NCBI GenBank assembly: GCA_964607165.1
Contig: CAZSIT010000042.1
Coordinates: 1 to 14,090, forward strand
Reading direction: 5' to 3'
DNA from: DSPP01 sp964607165
GTDB lineage: Bacteria > Zixibacteria > MSB-5A5 > DSPP01
Length of the DNA: 14,090 nucleotides
In this document: one piece after another, positions 1 through 6,769 of the stretch
Position numbering within the stretch: position 1 is the stretch's first letter
How the letters are laid out: every line of letters starts with the position of its first letter
The notes under the pieces: generated by a model
What the model saw: the letters and a program-made list of their open reading frames with translations, nothing else
What the model was told of the DNA's origin: nothing
Database searches by the model: none
Program-made: the position numbers and the translations under genes

Positions 1-60
1 CTCGAACCTGCGACCTTTCGGATGTGAACCGAACGCTCTAACCAACTGAGCTAATTGCCC
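1..60 (-). tRNA. tRNA-Val (anticodon CAC), 3' end cut by window edge
   Basis: Read on the minus strand this begins GGGCAAT (5' acceptor strand), TA, then a D arm with GCTC/GAGC stem around AGTTGGTTA. The anticodon stem TTCGG/CCGAA closes the 7-base loop TTCACAT, giving anticodon CAC, which reads GUG valine codons. The T-arm starts with GCAGG TTCGAG and runs off the window, so the 3' acceptor strand and any CCA are not visible. A promoter lies about 28 bases upstream (see 88-116). Identity is assigned from the anticodon only. Confidence 0.9.
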
Positions 61-87
61 AAAAATCCCAAACTTAGGACTTAGACG

Positions 88-116
88 AATTTAGATTTTT
101 TGATGCGCAATGTCAA
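88..116 (-). promoter_or_regulatory. Sigma70-type promoter for tRNA-Val
   Basis: On the minus strand a perfect -35 hexamer TTGACA (116-111) is followed by exactly 17 bases and a -10-like hexamer TAAATT (93-88). The predicted start, near 81, is about 20 bases before the tRNA 5' end at 60, a normal leader length for a tRNA gene. The same -10 variant recurs at the HNH-operon promoter (5767-5772), which strengthens both calls. Confidence 0.6.
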
Positions 117-159
117 CCCCGGTTACCCTGCGCAGCAGATTAGGCAAAAAAAGCAAATA

Positions 160-912
160 CTACCTTTCTTTAACGCCTTTTGTCTCACCCAGCTCCAAAC
201 CGACTTCCATTATAAATTTTATAAACAGCTTTTCCCCCAGCCCCGAATGCCGAATTCCAACCCCCAGCTTAGGGGTAATATTATGAGGCAAAAGCAAGTG
301 AACTTGAGGAATAATGTAGTGCGGAGAATTGAGGGAAAATTCCCCTTGGGCTTCTAATCCAATCCGTAGCAGCCGGTGAAAATCATAGCGGCTGGCAAGC
401 GCATAGCCAGCCTCAACTTTTTCATCAGTGTTTAACGCTTTAGCCAAAGAAAAATCCAACGTAACATTAAGGCGCGAAAAGTCTTTGGAAAGCACAAAGG
501 TCGGTTCGATAATATGCTCGGCCTTTCCATTTTCATTGGAGTGTGAATATTCCACCGAAAAAGCCGGGTCTAAAATTTTATCCCCTTCCTCAAACAGGCG
601 AAAGCGAGATTCAACTTTTGTTATTAAATAATGAAAACGTCCTCCCGGCGCTCGGCGGAAGGTGGTGCTTCCCTCTATCATCCAATGCCCTGTAAACCCA
701 AACTCTACCACACCGGTCTGTTGCCATTCGACGAACCGGACGGGAGAAGTCAAGGCCGAGCCATATTGCGCCCAGTATTCCAGCTCCAGCTCTTTCGGCT
801 CCACAGTCTGATAAACGAAGGTTTTGTTGAGATAATCTTCGCGGTGGGCCCAAACCAAAGAAGAGGAAAACAGGCACACGACCAGTACTAAACCGGATAA
901 AAGTTTTCTCAT
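160..912 (-). CDS. Exported beta-rich protein, probably outer-membrane barrel-like
   Basis: A 250-residue protein of unknown function. Residues 1-22 form a signal peptide: basic MRKLL, a hydrophobic core LVLVVCLFSSSLV, and a likely cut after VWA. The mature part is built of short amphipathic stretches with alternating polar and hydrophobic residues rich in aromatics (for example ELEYWAQYGSAL, GRFHYLITKVESRFRLF, LFIKFIMEVGLEL). That is the pattern of an outer-membrane beta barrel or a periplasmic beta-rich protein. It lacks a terminal Phe/Trp, carrying a nine-residue polar tail instead, so barrel insertion is unproven. I chose the ATG at 912 because AGGA lies about 11 bases upstream and the signal peptide starts there; the frame stays open to 972, but that extension is repeat DNA overlapping the neighbouring tRNA. 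It stands alone between two tRNA genes on the same strand, with no promoter evident to me, and may be read through from the upstream tRNA. No enzyme motif is visible. Confidence 0.75.
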   Translation of the reverse strand: MRKLLSGLVLVVCLFSSSLVWAHREDYLNKTFVYQTVEPKELELEYWAQYGSALTSPVRFVEWQQTGVVEFGFTGHWMIEGSTTFRRAPGGRFHYLITKVESRFRLFEEGDKILDPAFSVEYSHSNENGKAEHIIEPTFVLSKDFSRLNVTLDFSLAKALNTDEKVEAGYALASRYDFHRLLRIGLEAQGEFSLNSPHYIIPQVHLLLPHNITPKLGVGIRHSGLGEKLFIKFIMEVGLELGETKGVKER

Positions 913-924
913 TTGATTCTTTTT

Positions 925-956
925 CCTAATTTCTAATCTCCGATCTCTAATCTCTG
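925..956. repeat. Short degenerate tandem repeat (GAGATTAG-type units)
   Basis: On the minus strand the stretch reads as three or four imperfect copies of an 8-11-base unit resembling GAGATTAG or GAAATTAG, ending just before the ribosome-binding site of the exported-protein gene. Translated, it gives the repetitive EIRDRRLEIRKK that spuriously extends that ORF. A weaker AATTTAG/GACTTAG pattern occurs at about 74-95, next to the other tRNA. It looks like replication-slippage or dispersed-repeat DNA rather than a regulatory site. Confidence 0.5.
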
Positions 957-963
957 TCTTTTT

Positions 964-1037
964 TGGGCCCACCTGGATTCGAACCAGGGACCCGCTGATT
1001 ATGAGTCAGCTGCTCTAACCGGCTGAGCTATGGGCCC
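964..1037 (-). tRNA. tRNA with CAU anticodon (Ile2 or elongator Met)
   Basis: Complete tRNA on the minus strand. The seven-base acceptor GGGCCCA pairs with TGGGCCC and is followed by discriminator A. The D arm is GCTC/GAGC, the anticodon stem GCTGA/TCAGC closes loop CTCATAA, and the T arm is CCTGG/CCAGG with TTCGAAT. The anticodon is CAT. The loop CTCATAA occurs in both E. coli elongator tRNA-Met and lysidine-modified tRNA-Ile2, so the amino acid cannot be settled here; it is not the initiator, whose first base pair is mismatched. CCA is not encoded (the next bases are AAA), so it must be added by nucleotidyltransferase. Confidence 0.93.
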
Positions 1038-1395
1038 GCGGGGGTAAATATGTGAAAGTTGACGCCACGTGCAAGCGGGTTCTGACCCCTCCTTTCATCC
1101 TCCCCTCGAGGGGAGGAAATTAAAAAAAGGGCCCGCAAGGGTAGAATAAGCAAAAGATATTTGTAAAACAAACCGTAGGGGTGAACCTTTACTTGTCCCG
1201 AGCAAAGTCGAGGGAGGTTCACCCAAGGGCGAACACATTGATTCACCCCGATGTACCCCCCGGCACTTCGTGCCTGTCCCCCTTGCCAAGGGGGACAAAC
1301 CCAAAAACTTTGCTTAAAGCAAAGTTTTTGGGTCAGGGGGTCGATTGGTAGGGGCACCCGCCGTAGGCGGGCCGCCCCTCCAAAATAAACAAATC
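1038..1395. repeat. Gene-free interval packed with palindromic repeats
   Basis: I see no credible gene in this 358-base interval. It holds at least six inverted repeats: CCTCCCCTCGAGGGGAGG (1099-1116); GGGTGAACCT paired with AGGTTCACCC (1179-1188, 1215-1224) enclosing TCCCGAGCAAAGTCGAGGGA; GGCAC/GTGCC (1262-1274); GTCCCCCTTG/CAAGGGGGAC (1276-1285, 1287-1296); 16-base perfect arms CCCAAAAACTTTGCTT and its complement (1300-1315, 1317-1332); and GGGGC..CCGCC/GGCGG..GCCCC (1351-1378). Two units begin with GTAGGGG. These look like several families of REP- or MITE-like intergenic repeat laid end to end. The two nearest rluB could also stop its transcript, though no run of U follows them. Confidence 0.75.
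1300..1332. terminator. Strong stem-loop downstream of rluB, possible terminator
   Basis: Perfect 16-base inverted arms (CCCAAAAACTTTGCTT and complement) around a single A; as RNA, about 14 paired bases with a TTAAA loop. It lies 64 bases past the rluB stop codon and is symmetric, so it could act on either strand. The A-tract and T-tract are inside the stem rather than after it, so it is not a textbook Rho-independent terminator and may simply be a dispersed palindrome. Confidence 0.35.
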
Positions 1396-2142
1396 CTACG
1401 GGCCGTTCTCTTTCGCTTCCTGCCCCATAAGGCCCACTTTCTTTTTCAACGTTTTTATCTCTTTGGCGTTCAGGTAGCGAAAGTCCCCCAACCGCAATCC
1501 GGAAGGGGAGATGCCGGCGAAAGAGACCCGTTTAAGATGCATTATCCGATGTCCCAGCGTATCGAAAATGCGCTTGACTTCCCGCTTGCGCCCTTCCCGC
1601 AGGATCAATTGCACAACCGATTTGTTGGCGGCCACCGAGACAATCTCGGCTTTCCCGGTAGCCAATTCCCCGCCGCCGATATCAATGCCGCGTTCAATCT
1701 TTTGAACAATATCCGGCGCGACCTGTCCTTCCATAATAGCAACATAAATTTTCTCCACGCCATATTTAGGATGAGCCAAACGATACCCCAAATCGCCGTC
1801 GTTGGTTAAAAGCAGTACTCCTTCAGTATCTTTGTCTAAGCGTCCGACGGGAAAAACACGTTGCGGGCAATGGCGCACCAAATCCAAAACGGTCTGCCGG
1901 CCAAAATCATCACGCAAAGTGACCAGATACCCTTTGGGTTTGTTCAGAACCAGATAAATTTTTTCAGCCGGAAGTTTGACCGGCCGGCCATCGACGGTGA
2001 CTCGGTCCTTGGTTTCGTCAATCACCACTCCCAGACGGGTGATGACTTCGCCATTAATCGTGACCCGCCCAATGGCGATTAAATCATCGGCCTGTCGGCG
2101 CGAGGCAACCCCGGCGGCGGAAAGGAATTTGTTAAGACGCAC
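1396..2142 (-). CDS. rluB: 23S rRNA pseudouridine synthase, RluB/RsuA family
   Basis: Converts a uridine of rRNA to pseudouridine; in E. coli RluB acts on U2605 of 23S rRNA. The 248 residues hold an N-terminal S4 RNA-binding domain (about 1-48, starting RLNKFLSAAGVASRR) and the RsuA-type catalytic domain. The active-site motif GRLDKDTEG is at 100-108 with the nucleophilic Asp at 103, and KPKGYLVT lies just before it at 68-75. A later block LREGRKREVKRIFDTLGH is the family C-terminal motif. Length is normal. The start is GTG at 2142, overlapping the end of scpB by 11 bases with no clear ribosome-binding site, so translation is probably coupled to scpB. It closes a six-gene minus-strand operon; pairing of scpAB with rluB is common in bacteria. 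RluB rather than RsuA is inferred from the operon context and lack of other cues. Confidence 0.93.
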   Translation of the reverse strand: MRLNKFLSAAGVASRRQADDLIAIGRVTINGEVITRLGVVIDETKDRVTVDGRPVKLPAEKIYLVLNKPKGYLVTLRDDFGRQTVLDLVRHCPQRVFPVGRLDKDTEGVLLLTNDGDLGYRLAHPKYGVEKIYVAIMEGQVAPDIVQKIERGIDIGGGELATGKAEIVSVAANKSVVQLILREGRKREVKRIFDTLGHRIMHLKRVSFAGISPSGLRLGDFRYLNAKEIKTLKKKVGLMGQEAKENGP

Positions 2143-2728
2143 CGGCCGGCTGCATGGAGCCCCCGGTTGGTTCGGAAACTTCGGAGGGTGAAAAGAGTGC
2201 GGGAACTTCTTCCGGTTTCGGCAGCTCGGACAGGTTTTTCAGCCCGAAGTAACTCAAAAACTCGGGAGTAGTGCCGAAAACTAGTGGACGCCCCAGCCCC
2301 TCTTCCCTCCCAACAATAGCGACTAACTTCCTTTCTAATAAGGTGGACAGAACTCCGGAGGATTCCACTCCGCGCAGTTTTTCGATGACCGGCTTGGAAA
2401 CCGGCTGGCGATAGGCGATGATGGAAAGCGTTTCCAGAGCGGCGCGTGAAAGTTTTTGGATGCGGGTTCTGGAAACGAGGGCGGAGACATACGGAGCAAA
2501 ATCCGGCCGTGTGCAAAACTGATAACCGCCCGCTACCTGCCGGATTTTAAAGGCTCGCTTGGTCTGAATATAGACCTCATTTAAATTGGCCACCGCCATC
2601 GCAATATCCTCTTCCGCCAAAAATCCAATGCCTAATTGCAATATATCTTTAGTTTGCAAAGGCTCTTCGGCGGCAAAAAGCAGCGCTTCTAAAATTTCTG
2701 TTTTTTGGTCGTCAGAGTGCTGGTTCAT
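2132..2728 (-). CDS. scpB: Segregation and condensation protein B
   Basis: ScpB dimers bind ScpA and so complete the SMC-ScpA-ScpB condensin that compacts and segregates the chromosome. The 198-residue protein shows two winged-helix domains. The N-terminal one begins near KTEILEALLFAAEEPLQTKDI, and the C-terminal one is around LSRAALETLSIIAYRQPVSKPVIEKLRGVESSGVLSTLLE, written here only as a location (about residues 110-150). The GREEGLGRPLVFGTTPEFLSYF type block follows, which is diagnostic of ScpB. The last 30 or so residues are a Pro/Ser/Glu-rich tail. Start is ATG at 2728 with AGGAGG a few bases upstream. It overlaps scpA by 17 bases and rluB by 11, so expression of the three is tightly coupled. 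Length is typical. Confidence 0.95.
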   Translation of the reverse strand: MNQHSDDQKTEILEALLFAAEEPLQTKDILQLGIGFLAEEDIAMAVANLNEVYIQTKRAFKIRQVAGGYQFCTRPDFAPYVSALVSRTRIQKLSRAALETLSIIAYRQPVSKPVIEKLRGVESSGVLSTLLERKLVAIVGREEGLGRPLVFGTTPEFLSYFGLKNLSELPKPEEVPALFSPSEVSEPTGGSMQPAGAS

Positions 2729-3491
2729 TTCCCTCCTCGCTGGTCAAGGCAACGCTCACCGGCCCGACGGCTTTTATCCAAAGTTCGCCGAACGAGCCGG
2801 ATTGGAAAATACATATTTCTCCTCTTTTTGCCAACTCCAGAAGCGCCAGAAAAGTGACCACCATCACCAGGCGCACCGGCAGGTCGGAGAAAAGCTCGGC
2901 AAATTCAATCTCTCCTTTTTGCGCCAAAAGACTGTGAATGCGCAAGACGCGGTCTTCCAAGCTGACCTGGGTGTAGTCGATATCATAGGTGGCAACCGCC
3001 TCTGTAGGCAATCGCCCCAATATTTTTTGGAAAGCCAAAACCAAATCAAAAAGCTTGACGCTGGACTCCAGAATTACCGTATCCTTTCGCTCCACAAAGG
3101 AGAAATCCTGCCGGGTGGCGATTTTCCGCTCCTCCTCTTCCTTTTGGGCCAGATATTCGGCAGATTTTTTATATTTCCGATATTCCAGCAAAGCCTCCAC
3201 CAGTTCGCTGCGCGGATCAACCGCCTCTCCCTCCAAAACCGGCTTGGGCAAAAGCATTTGAGCTTTCAAACGAATCAAGGAAGCCGCCATCAGAATGAAT
3301 TCACCGGCAACTTCCAGATTAAATTCCTCTATATACTGGAGATATTCCATATACCGGTGGGTGATTTTGGCGATGGGTATGTCGTAAATATCAATTTCGT
3401 TTTTTTCAACCAAATACAACAGCAAATCCAGAGGCCCTTCAAAAACCGGCAGTTTTACCGAAAGCTGGCCTTCTTCTATTGTTCTAACCAA
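2712..3491 (-). CDS. scpA: Segregation and condensation protein A (kleisin)
   Basis: ScpA is the kleisin that bridges the two SMC heads and recruits ScpB. The 259-residue protein has the hallmark N-terminal block KLPVFEGPLDLLLYLVEKNE (about 13-32), followed by IDIYDIPIAKIT, the helix that binds the SMC neck. The middle is charged and helical with EEEERK, and the C-terminal winged-helix (about 205-240, MVVTFLALLELAKRGEI) binds the SMC cap. The only plausible start is TTG at 3491: no ATG lies between it and the conserved block, and AAAGGGG sits 7 bases upstream, inside the end of trpS. It overlaps trpS by 8 bases and scpB by 17. Length is normal. Confidence 0.95.
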   Translation of the reverse strand: MVRTIEEGQLSVKLPVFEGPLDLLLYLVEKNEIDIYDIPIAKITHRYMEYLQYIEEFNLEVAGEFILMAASLIRLKAQMLLPKPVLEGEAVDPRSELVEALLEYRKYKKSAEYLAQKEEEERKIATRQDFSFVERKDTVILESSVKLFDLVLAFQKILGRLPTEAVATYDIDYTQVSLEDRVLRIHSLLAQKGEIEFAELFSDLPVRLVMVVTFLALLELAKRGEICIFQSGSFGELWIKAVGPVSVALTSEEGNEPAL

Positions 3492-4458
3492 GATGCATCC
3501 CCTTTCGCACCTGTTTCATCGTTTCTGCCGCCCGCCGTCGAGCCTTCTCCGCTCCCGTGTCTAACATCCTGTCAACTTGTTTTGTATCTTTTTCAATCTC
3601 CTTCCGCTTTTCCCGGACAGGTGCCAAAGCGGCGTTTAAATTGCGCGCCAAATTCCCCTTGCACTCGACGCATCCCAGCTCTCCCGACCGGCAAGGCGGC
3701 GCGACTATCTCCTCTGCTTTGGGAGTATATATTTGATGCAGATGATAAACCGGACAAATCTCCGGCCGTCCCGGGTCTCCTTTGCGAATTTTCTGCGGAT
3801 CGGTGAACATTTTGGAAACTTTTTTGGCCGTCTCTTCGGGACTTTCCGCGATGGTGATATCGTTCCCATATGATTTGGACATTTTTCGACCGTCTATGCC
3901 GGGTATGACTGGGAATTTGGTCAAAAGCTCCTGCGGTTCGGGAAAAACCTCCCCGTATAGAGAATTGAAACGGCGCGCCACTTCGCGGGTCAGTTCGATA
4001 TGCGGCAATTGGTCTTTACCCACCGGCACAAAGTCAGCCCGGTATAAGAGAATATCAGCCGCCTGCAAGAGCGGATAGCCCAGAAAGCCGTAGGAGTCCA
4101 ACTTCATCTCCTCACTTTTTTCCTTGTAGCTGGGCACTCGCTCCAGCCAGGGAGTGGGGGTTATCATCGAAAAAAGTAAAAACAGTTCGGCATGCTCCTT
4201 CACCTGCGATTGAACAAAAACCGCCGCTTGGTTTGGATCCAGCCCGGCTGCCAAAAAATCGATGGCCATTTGCCGGATTTTTTCGGGCATTTCGGCGGTC
4301 TCTTGGTAATCGGAAGTCAAAGCATGCCAATCCACAATCATATAGTACGCTTCGTATTCTTCCTGCAGCCGCACCCAGTTTTTTAAAGCCCCCTCCCAAT
4401 TCCCGAGATGCAGCTTTCCGGTCGGCTGCATTCCGGAAAGAACAACCTTGCGCGCCAC
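3484..4458 (-). CDS. trpS: Tryptophanyl-tRNA synthetase
   Basis: Charges tRNA-Trp with tryptophan using ATP; a cytosolic class Ic enzyme. The 324-residue protein contains the HIGH-type signature TGKLHLGN (13-20), preceded by the family block SGMQPTG, and the KMSKS loop exactly conserved at 192-196 (GRKMSKSYGND). GKDQLPHIELTRE (148-160) is a further typical TrpRS block. Near the C-terminus is CRSGELGCVECK, a cysteine cluster seen in several bacterial TrpRS. Length matches the family (about 325-335). Start is GTG at 4458; its G is also the last base of the preceding gene's TAG, a one-base overlap that suggests translational coupling. The ORF end overlaps scpA by 8 bases. trpS beside scpAB is a recurrent bacterial order. 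Confidence 0.97.
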   Translation of the reverse strand: MARKVVLSGMQPTGKLHLGNWEGALKNWVRLQEEYEAYYMIVDWHALTSDYQETAEMPEKIRQMAIDFLAAGLDPNQAAVFVQSQVKEHAELFLLFSMITPTPWLERVPSYKEKSEEMKLDSYGFLGYPLLQAADILLYRADFVPVGKDQLPHIELTREVARRFNSLYGEVFPEPQELLTKFPVIPGIDGRKMSKSYGNDITIAESPEETAKKVSKMFTDPQKIRKGDPGRPEICPVYHLHQIYTPKAEEIVAPPCRSGELGCVECKGNLARNLNAALAPVREKRKEIEKDTKQVDRMLDTGAEKARRRAAETMKQVRKGMHLG

Positions 4459-5228
4459 TATCTTCTACTCCGGGCGGGAGACAAATAGCTGTCCAATTTT
4501 CTTGCACGCACCGCTTCGATAATTTGCCCTACCTGTTTTTGGATGAATGCGGAGGCTGCGGTATCGGCAACGGCGGGATTGCGCCTAACAATATTGAAAA
4601 TTGAATCCGGAACGGAAAAGTTCAAATCCACCTTTGTCGCCGACAATCGAAAGTTCGATGACGCAATCTCCATTTCCATAACAATCCCGTTCCAAAGGGT
4701 TAAGCGTGCGCCCGTTGAAAGCTCATAACGCAAGGCTTTATAACCCAAGAATTCTACCGGCGATGGTTTATTCTCTCCCCCAATTAAACGCGAAACCATA
4801 CGCCCCCGCATTTTCTCCAGGTATTTGGCAAAATAATCTCGGTCGGCCTTGGAAAGCTTAGCCAGCCTCTTCTTCAATAGATAGCGGCGGTTTGCAAACT
4901 TCTTTCCGGTTCCGGTGTTGAGATCATATCGGTAAACGCCATCGGGCAGATGAATTTCGACTTGATTGATGGAAGTTTTGGGCGAAACCGGCTGGCCGGA
5001 AAAGTTCTGGTTCGAAATAACCACGGCCGAGTCGCCGCTGACGTACACCCGCACGCTCCCTTCCATCGCGCCGGTGTTTCGATAATCTATGACCAGGCTT
5101 TTTTGTGGAGCAATTTCATAAAATCCGGCCAGGGGAGAAACTTGCGCCGAAATTCTGGGAACGCTAAGAAATAGAAAAACGGGAAGAAGCGGCCATCCGC
5201 TCGTCGCTTTTTTCAAAAGAAAATTCAA
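4458..5228 (-). CDS. Exported protein of unknown function, possibly LolA-like fold
   Basis: I do not recognise this 256-residue protein with certainty. Residues 1-28 look like a signal peptide: basic LLKKATS, then a hydrophobic GWPLLPVFLFLSVP, and a cut after ISA. The mature part alternates short beta strands with a basic helical section (about 110-145, RRYLLKKRLAKLSKADRDYFAKYLEKMRG region). The C-terminal part with FLGYKALRYELSTGARLTLW, ME-type strands and VDLNFSVPDSIFNI resembles half-barrel proteins of the LolA/LolB kind; this is a weak fold guess. The start is TTG at 5228, 5 bases after the HNH stop; no ATG lies upstream of the signal peptide and the ribosome-binding site is weak (GGAT). 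It sits between a nuclease gene and trpS in an otherwise cytosolic operon, which makes its role obscure. Confidence 0.75.
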   Translation of the reverse strand: MNFLLKKATSGWPLLPVFLFLSVPRISAQVSPLAGFYEIAPQKSLVIDYRNTGAMEGSVRVYVSGDSAVVISNQNFSGQPVSPKTSINQVEIHLPDGVYRYDLNTGTGKKFANRRYLLKKRLAKLSKADRDYFAKYLEKMRGRMVSRLIGGENKPSPVEFLGYKALRYELSTGARLTLWNGIVMEMEIASSNFRLSATKVDLNFSVPDSIFNIVRRNPAVADTAASAFIQKQVGQIIEAVRARKLDSYLSPARSRR

Positions 5229-5233
5229 TCGAT

Positions 5234-5740
5234 TTAATCCAGAAAAAGGTATTGGCGCCAGCGGGAGTCGGAAATCCCGACAAATTGCTGGATGAAGGTA
5301 ATTTGGTTCGGCCGCCGGGGGGTCCGCAAAAGTTTAAATCGGGCTTGGTCCGGCGTTTTGTCTCCCTTCAAATTGTTGCAGCGGGTGCAGGCACATACCA
5401 GGTTTTCCCAGCTGTCCGCGCCTCCGTAAATTTTCGGGATTACGTGGTCGACCGTCATTTCACCTTTCGCCTCGCCGCAATACTGGCAGGCGTGGCCGTC
5501 GCGCTTGATGACGTTTTTGCGCGTCAGCAAAATCCGTTTTTGCGGAACCTTGATGTAAATTCCCAGCCGCACGATGGATGGAATGGAGAACGACCGATAG
5601 GCCGAACGCAGCGTCAAACCGTCGGAAGTTTCCACGATTTCGGCCTTCTCCAAATAAACCAAAACAACCGCCCGGCGAACCGAGCAGACCGATAGCGGCT
5701 CGTAGTTTTGGTTCAGCACTAATACATTCCCTGTCAGCAT
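5234..5740 (-). CDS. HNH endonuclease family protein, chromosomal type
   Basis: A 168-residue HNH-fold protein. The N-terminal 60 or so residues (VLVLNQNYEPLSVCSVRRAV) are the conserved partner region of a widespread chromosomal family of about 170 residues. The nuclease domain has zinc ligands C85xxC88 and C118xxC121, the catalytic pair D98-H99, and downstream N113 and N122. Function in cells is unknown for this family; it is not obviously tied to restriction or a mobile element. I chose ATG at 5740 because GGGTGATGG ends 5 bases upstream and the predicted transcript start is about 20 bases away; in-frame ATG at 5749 and GTG at 5752 are alternatives but lack a good ribosome-binding site. It is the first gene of the minus-strand operon ending in rluB. 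Confidence 0.88.
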   Translation of the reverse strand: MLTGNVLVLNQNYEPLSVCSVRRAVVLVYLEKAEIVETSDGLTLRSAYRSFSIPSIVRLGIYIKVPQKRILLTRKNVIKRDGHACQYCGEAKGEMTVDHVIPKIYGGADSWENLVCACTRCNNLKGDKTPDQARFKLLRTPRRPNQITFIQQFVGISDSRWRQYLFLD

Positions 5741-5766
5741 AGAATCCATCACCCGTCAGAGTGATA

Positions 5767-5794
5767 AATTTACCCTCAATCGAACTTTTGTCAA
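5767..5794 (-). promoter_or_regulatory. Sigma70-type promoter for HNH-trpS-scpAB-rluB operon
   Basis: On the minus strand a perfect TTGACA (5794-5789) is separated by 16 bases from TAAATT (5772-5767). The predicted start is near 5760, leaving a leader of about 20 bases that carries the GGGTGATGG ribosome-binding site before ATG 5740. The upstream context GGTTTGACAAAA is nearly the same as that of the lapA promoter. Confidence 0.6.
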
Positions 5795-5867
5795 ACCAAT
5801 TTAATTGTTTTTGTCTCCAAGATGCTGTGGGCAGAGGGTTTATGAGCTTCTATTTTCTTGGCGGGAA

Positions 5868-6734
5868 CTATCCGGTAGGCGCCACAAGAATTTCTACTTT
5901 TTCCTGCGGCTTAAACAACGACACCAAAAAAGAAAGCGCAAAAACTGAAAAGTATCCCTGCAAAAGAATCAGAACAACCCAATACACAGACTTCAGGGAA
6001 CTATTGGTTTCGGGCCGGTTAAAAATCAAAACCCCCAGAAGGTTTAAAAAAAGAAAAACCAAAAATAACAAAAGAAAAAACTTAAAAACCGAACCGGTGA
6101 AAAAAGTTTTAAATCCGGCTCCCAGCGAACGCCAGGCGCTCCGCTCGGTCAAAACCAAAGCAATCATCGCCGCCGCTAAAATTAGAACAAACGCTTCGGC
6201 CAAGCCGGTGGAAATAACTTCTCCAAAGAAAGCTCCAAAACCGGACGCCGGCCCGGATTCTGAAAGTCTTTCTTGAAGGGCTCCCATATCCCCGGGGGAG
6301 GAAAATCCGCTGGCCAAAAAACCGATGACCACTATCAAAACAAAAAGGAAAAGAATAACCAAAGCCATTGCGAGTATAAGGATATTGAAAAGCAAAAGTT
6401 TTCCGTAGCTTCGAGACGCCCAACTTCTAAAAACCGCCCAGTTTGTTGACCCCTCCGAAGAGTTGGCCAGTTCCCCAATCATTCCGCCGTACAGGTATGG
6501 CCAGGCAAAAAGAACAAAGAGCCCGTAAAGAATCAGAAAACCAAGCATCTTTAATACCTCTGCAGAGTTGAAAGTCGAAGGATTCTGAAAGCTGCCGGCG
6601 GAAGCTATCATTCCCACTATGGGCAGCCCTAAAAGAAAAAAAACGGATACATAAACCAGCCGTCGGTTGGTTAAATCGAAAGCTTGGACTAATTTTTGAG
6701 TAAACATTTTTTCAATCGAGAAGTTAGAAAACAT
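5868..6734 (-). CDS. Multi-pass membrane protein of unknown function
   Basis: A 288-residue integral membrane protein with about six hydrophobic segments: RLVYVSVFFLLGLPIVGMI, MLGFLILYGLFVLFAWPYLY, LLLFNILILAMALVILFLFV, EAFVLILAAAMIALVL, FKFFLLLFLVFLFLNLLGVL and VYWVVLILLQGYFSVFALSF. Loops are short; a Ser/Gly-rich loop follows segment three. The arrangement, with a TERSAWRSLGAGFKTFF-type cytosolic loop before segment five, resembles uncharacterised six-helix families (DUF4013-like) by topology only. The frame is open back to a TTG at 6776, but that codon is part of the lapA -35 hexamer. The ATGs at 6734 and 6707 are better placed; neither has a good ribosome-binding site. If the minus-strand promoter at 6721-6748 is real, only 6707 is usable. 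It is divergent from lapA and followed by 127 bases before the HNH gene. Confidence 0.72.
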   Translation of the reverse strand: MFSNFSIEKMFTQKLVQAFDLTNRRLVYVSVFFLLGLPIVGMIASAGSFQNPSTFNSAEVLKMLGFLILYGLFVLFAWPYLYGGMIGELANSSEGSTNWAVFRSWASRSYGKLLLFNILILAMALVILFLFVLIVVIGFLASGFSSPGDMGALQERLSESGPASGFGAFFGEVISTGLAEAFVLILAAAMIALVLTERSAWRSLGAGFKTFFTGSVFKFFLLLFLVFLFLNLLGVLIFNRPETNSSLKSVYWVVLILLQGYFSVFALSFLVSLFKPQEKVEILVAPTG

Positions 6735-6748
6735 TCCCAAACTGTCAA
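6721..6748 (-). promoter_or_regulatory. Possible promoter for the divergent membrane-protein gene
   Basis: On the minus strand TTGACA (6748-6743), 16 bases, then TAACTT (6726-6721). The predicted start near 6714 would fall about 7 bases before ATG 6707, implying a very short leader and an N-terminus at MFTQKLVQAF. The -10 is poor, so this is tentative. Confidence 0.3.
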
Positions 6749-6769
6749 CAGTTATTCCCAAATTAGGGT

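Noticed and set aside
1028..1357. Minus-strand open frames in the gap between tRNA and rluB
   Set aside because: They translate palindromic repeats and part of the tRNA, with low-complexity peptides and no ribosome-binding site.
2586..3806. A 406-codon plus-strand open frame
   Set aside because: It lies opposite scpB, scpA and trpS, all with clear family motifs; the peptide has no recognisable domain and is a shadow frame.
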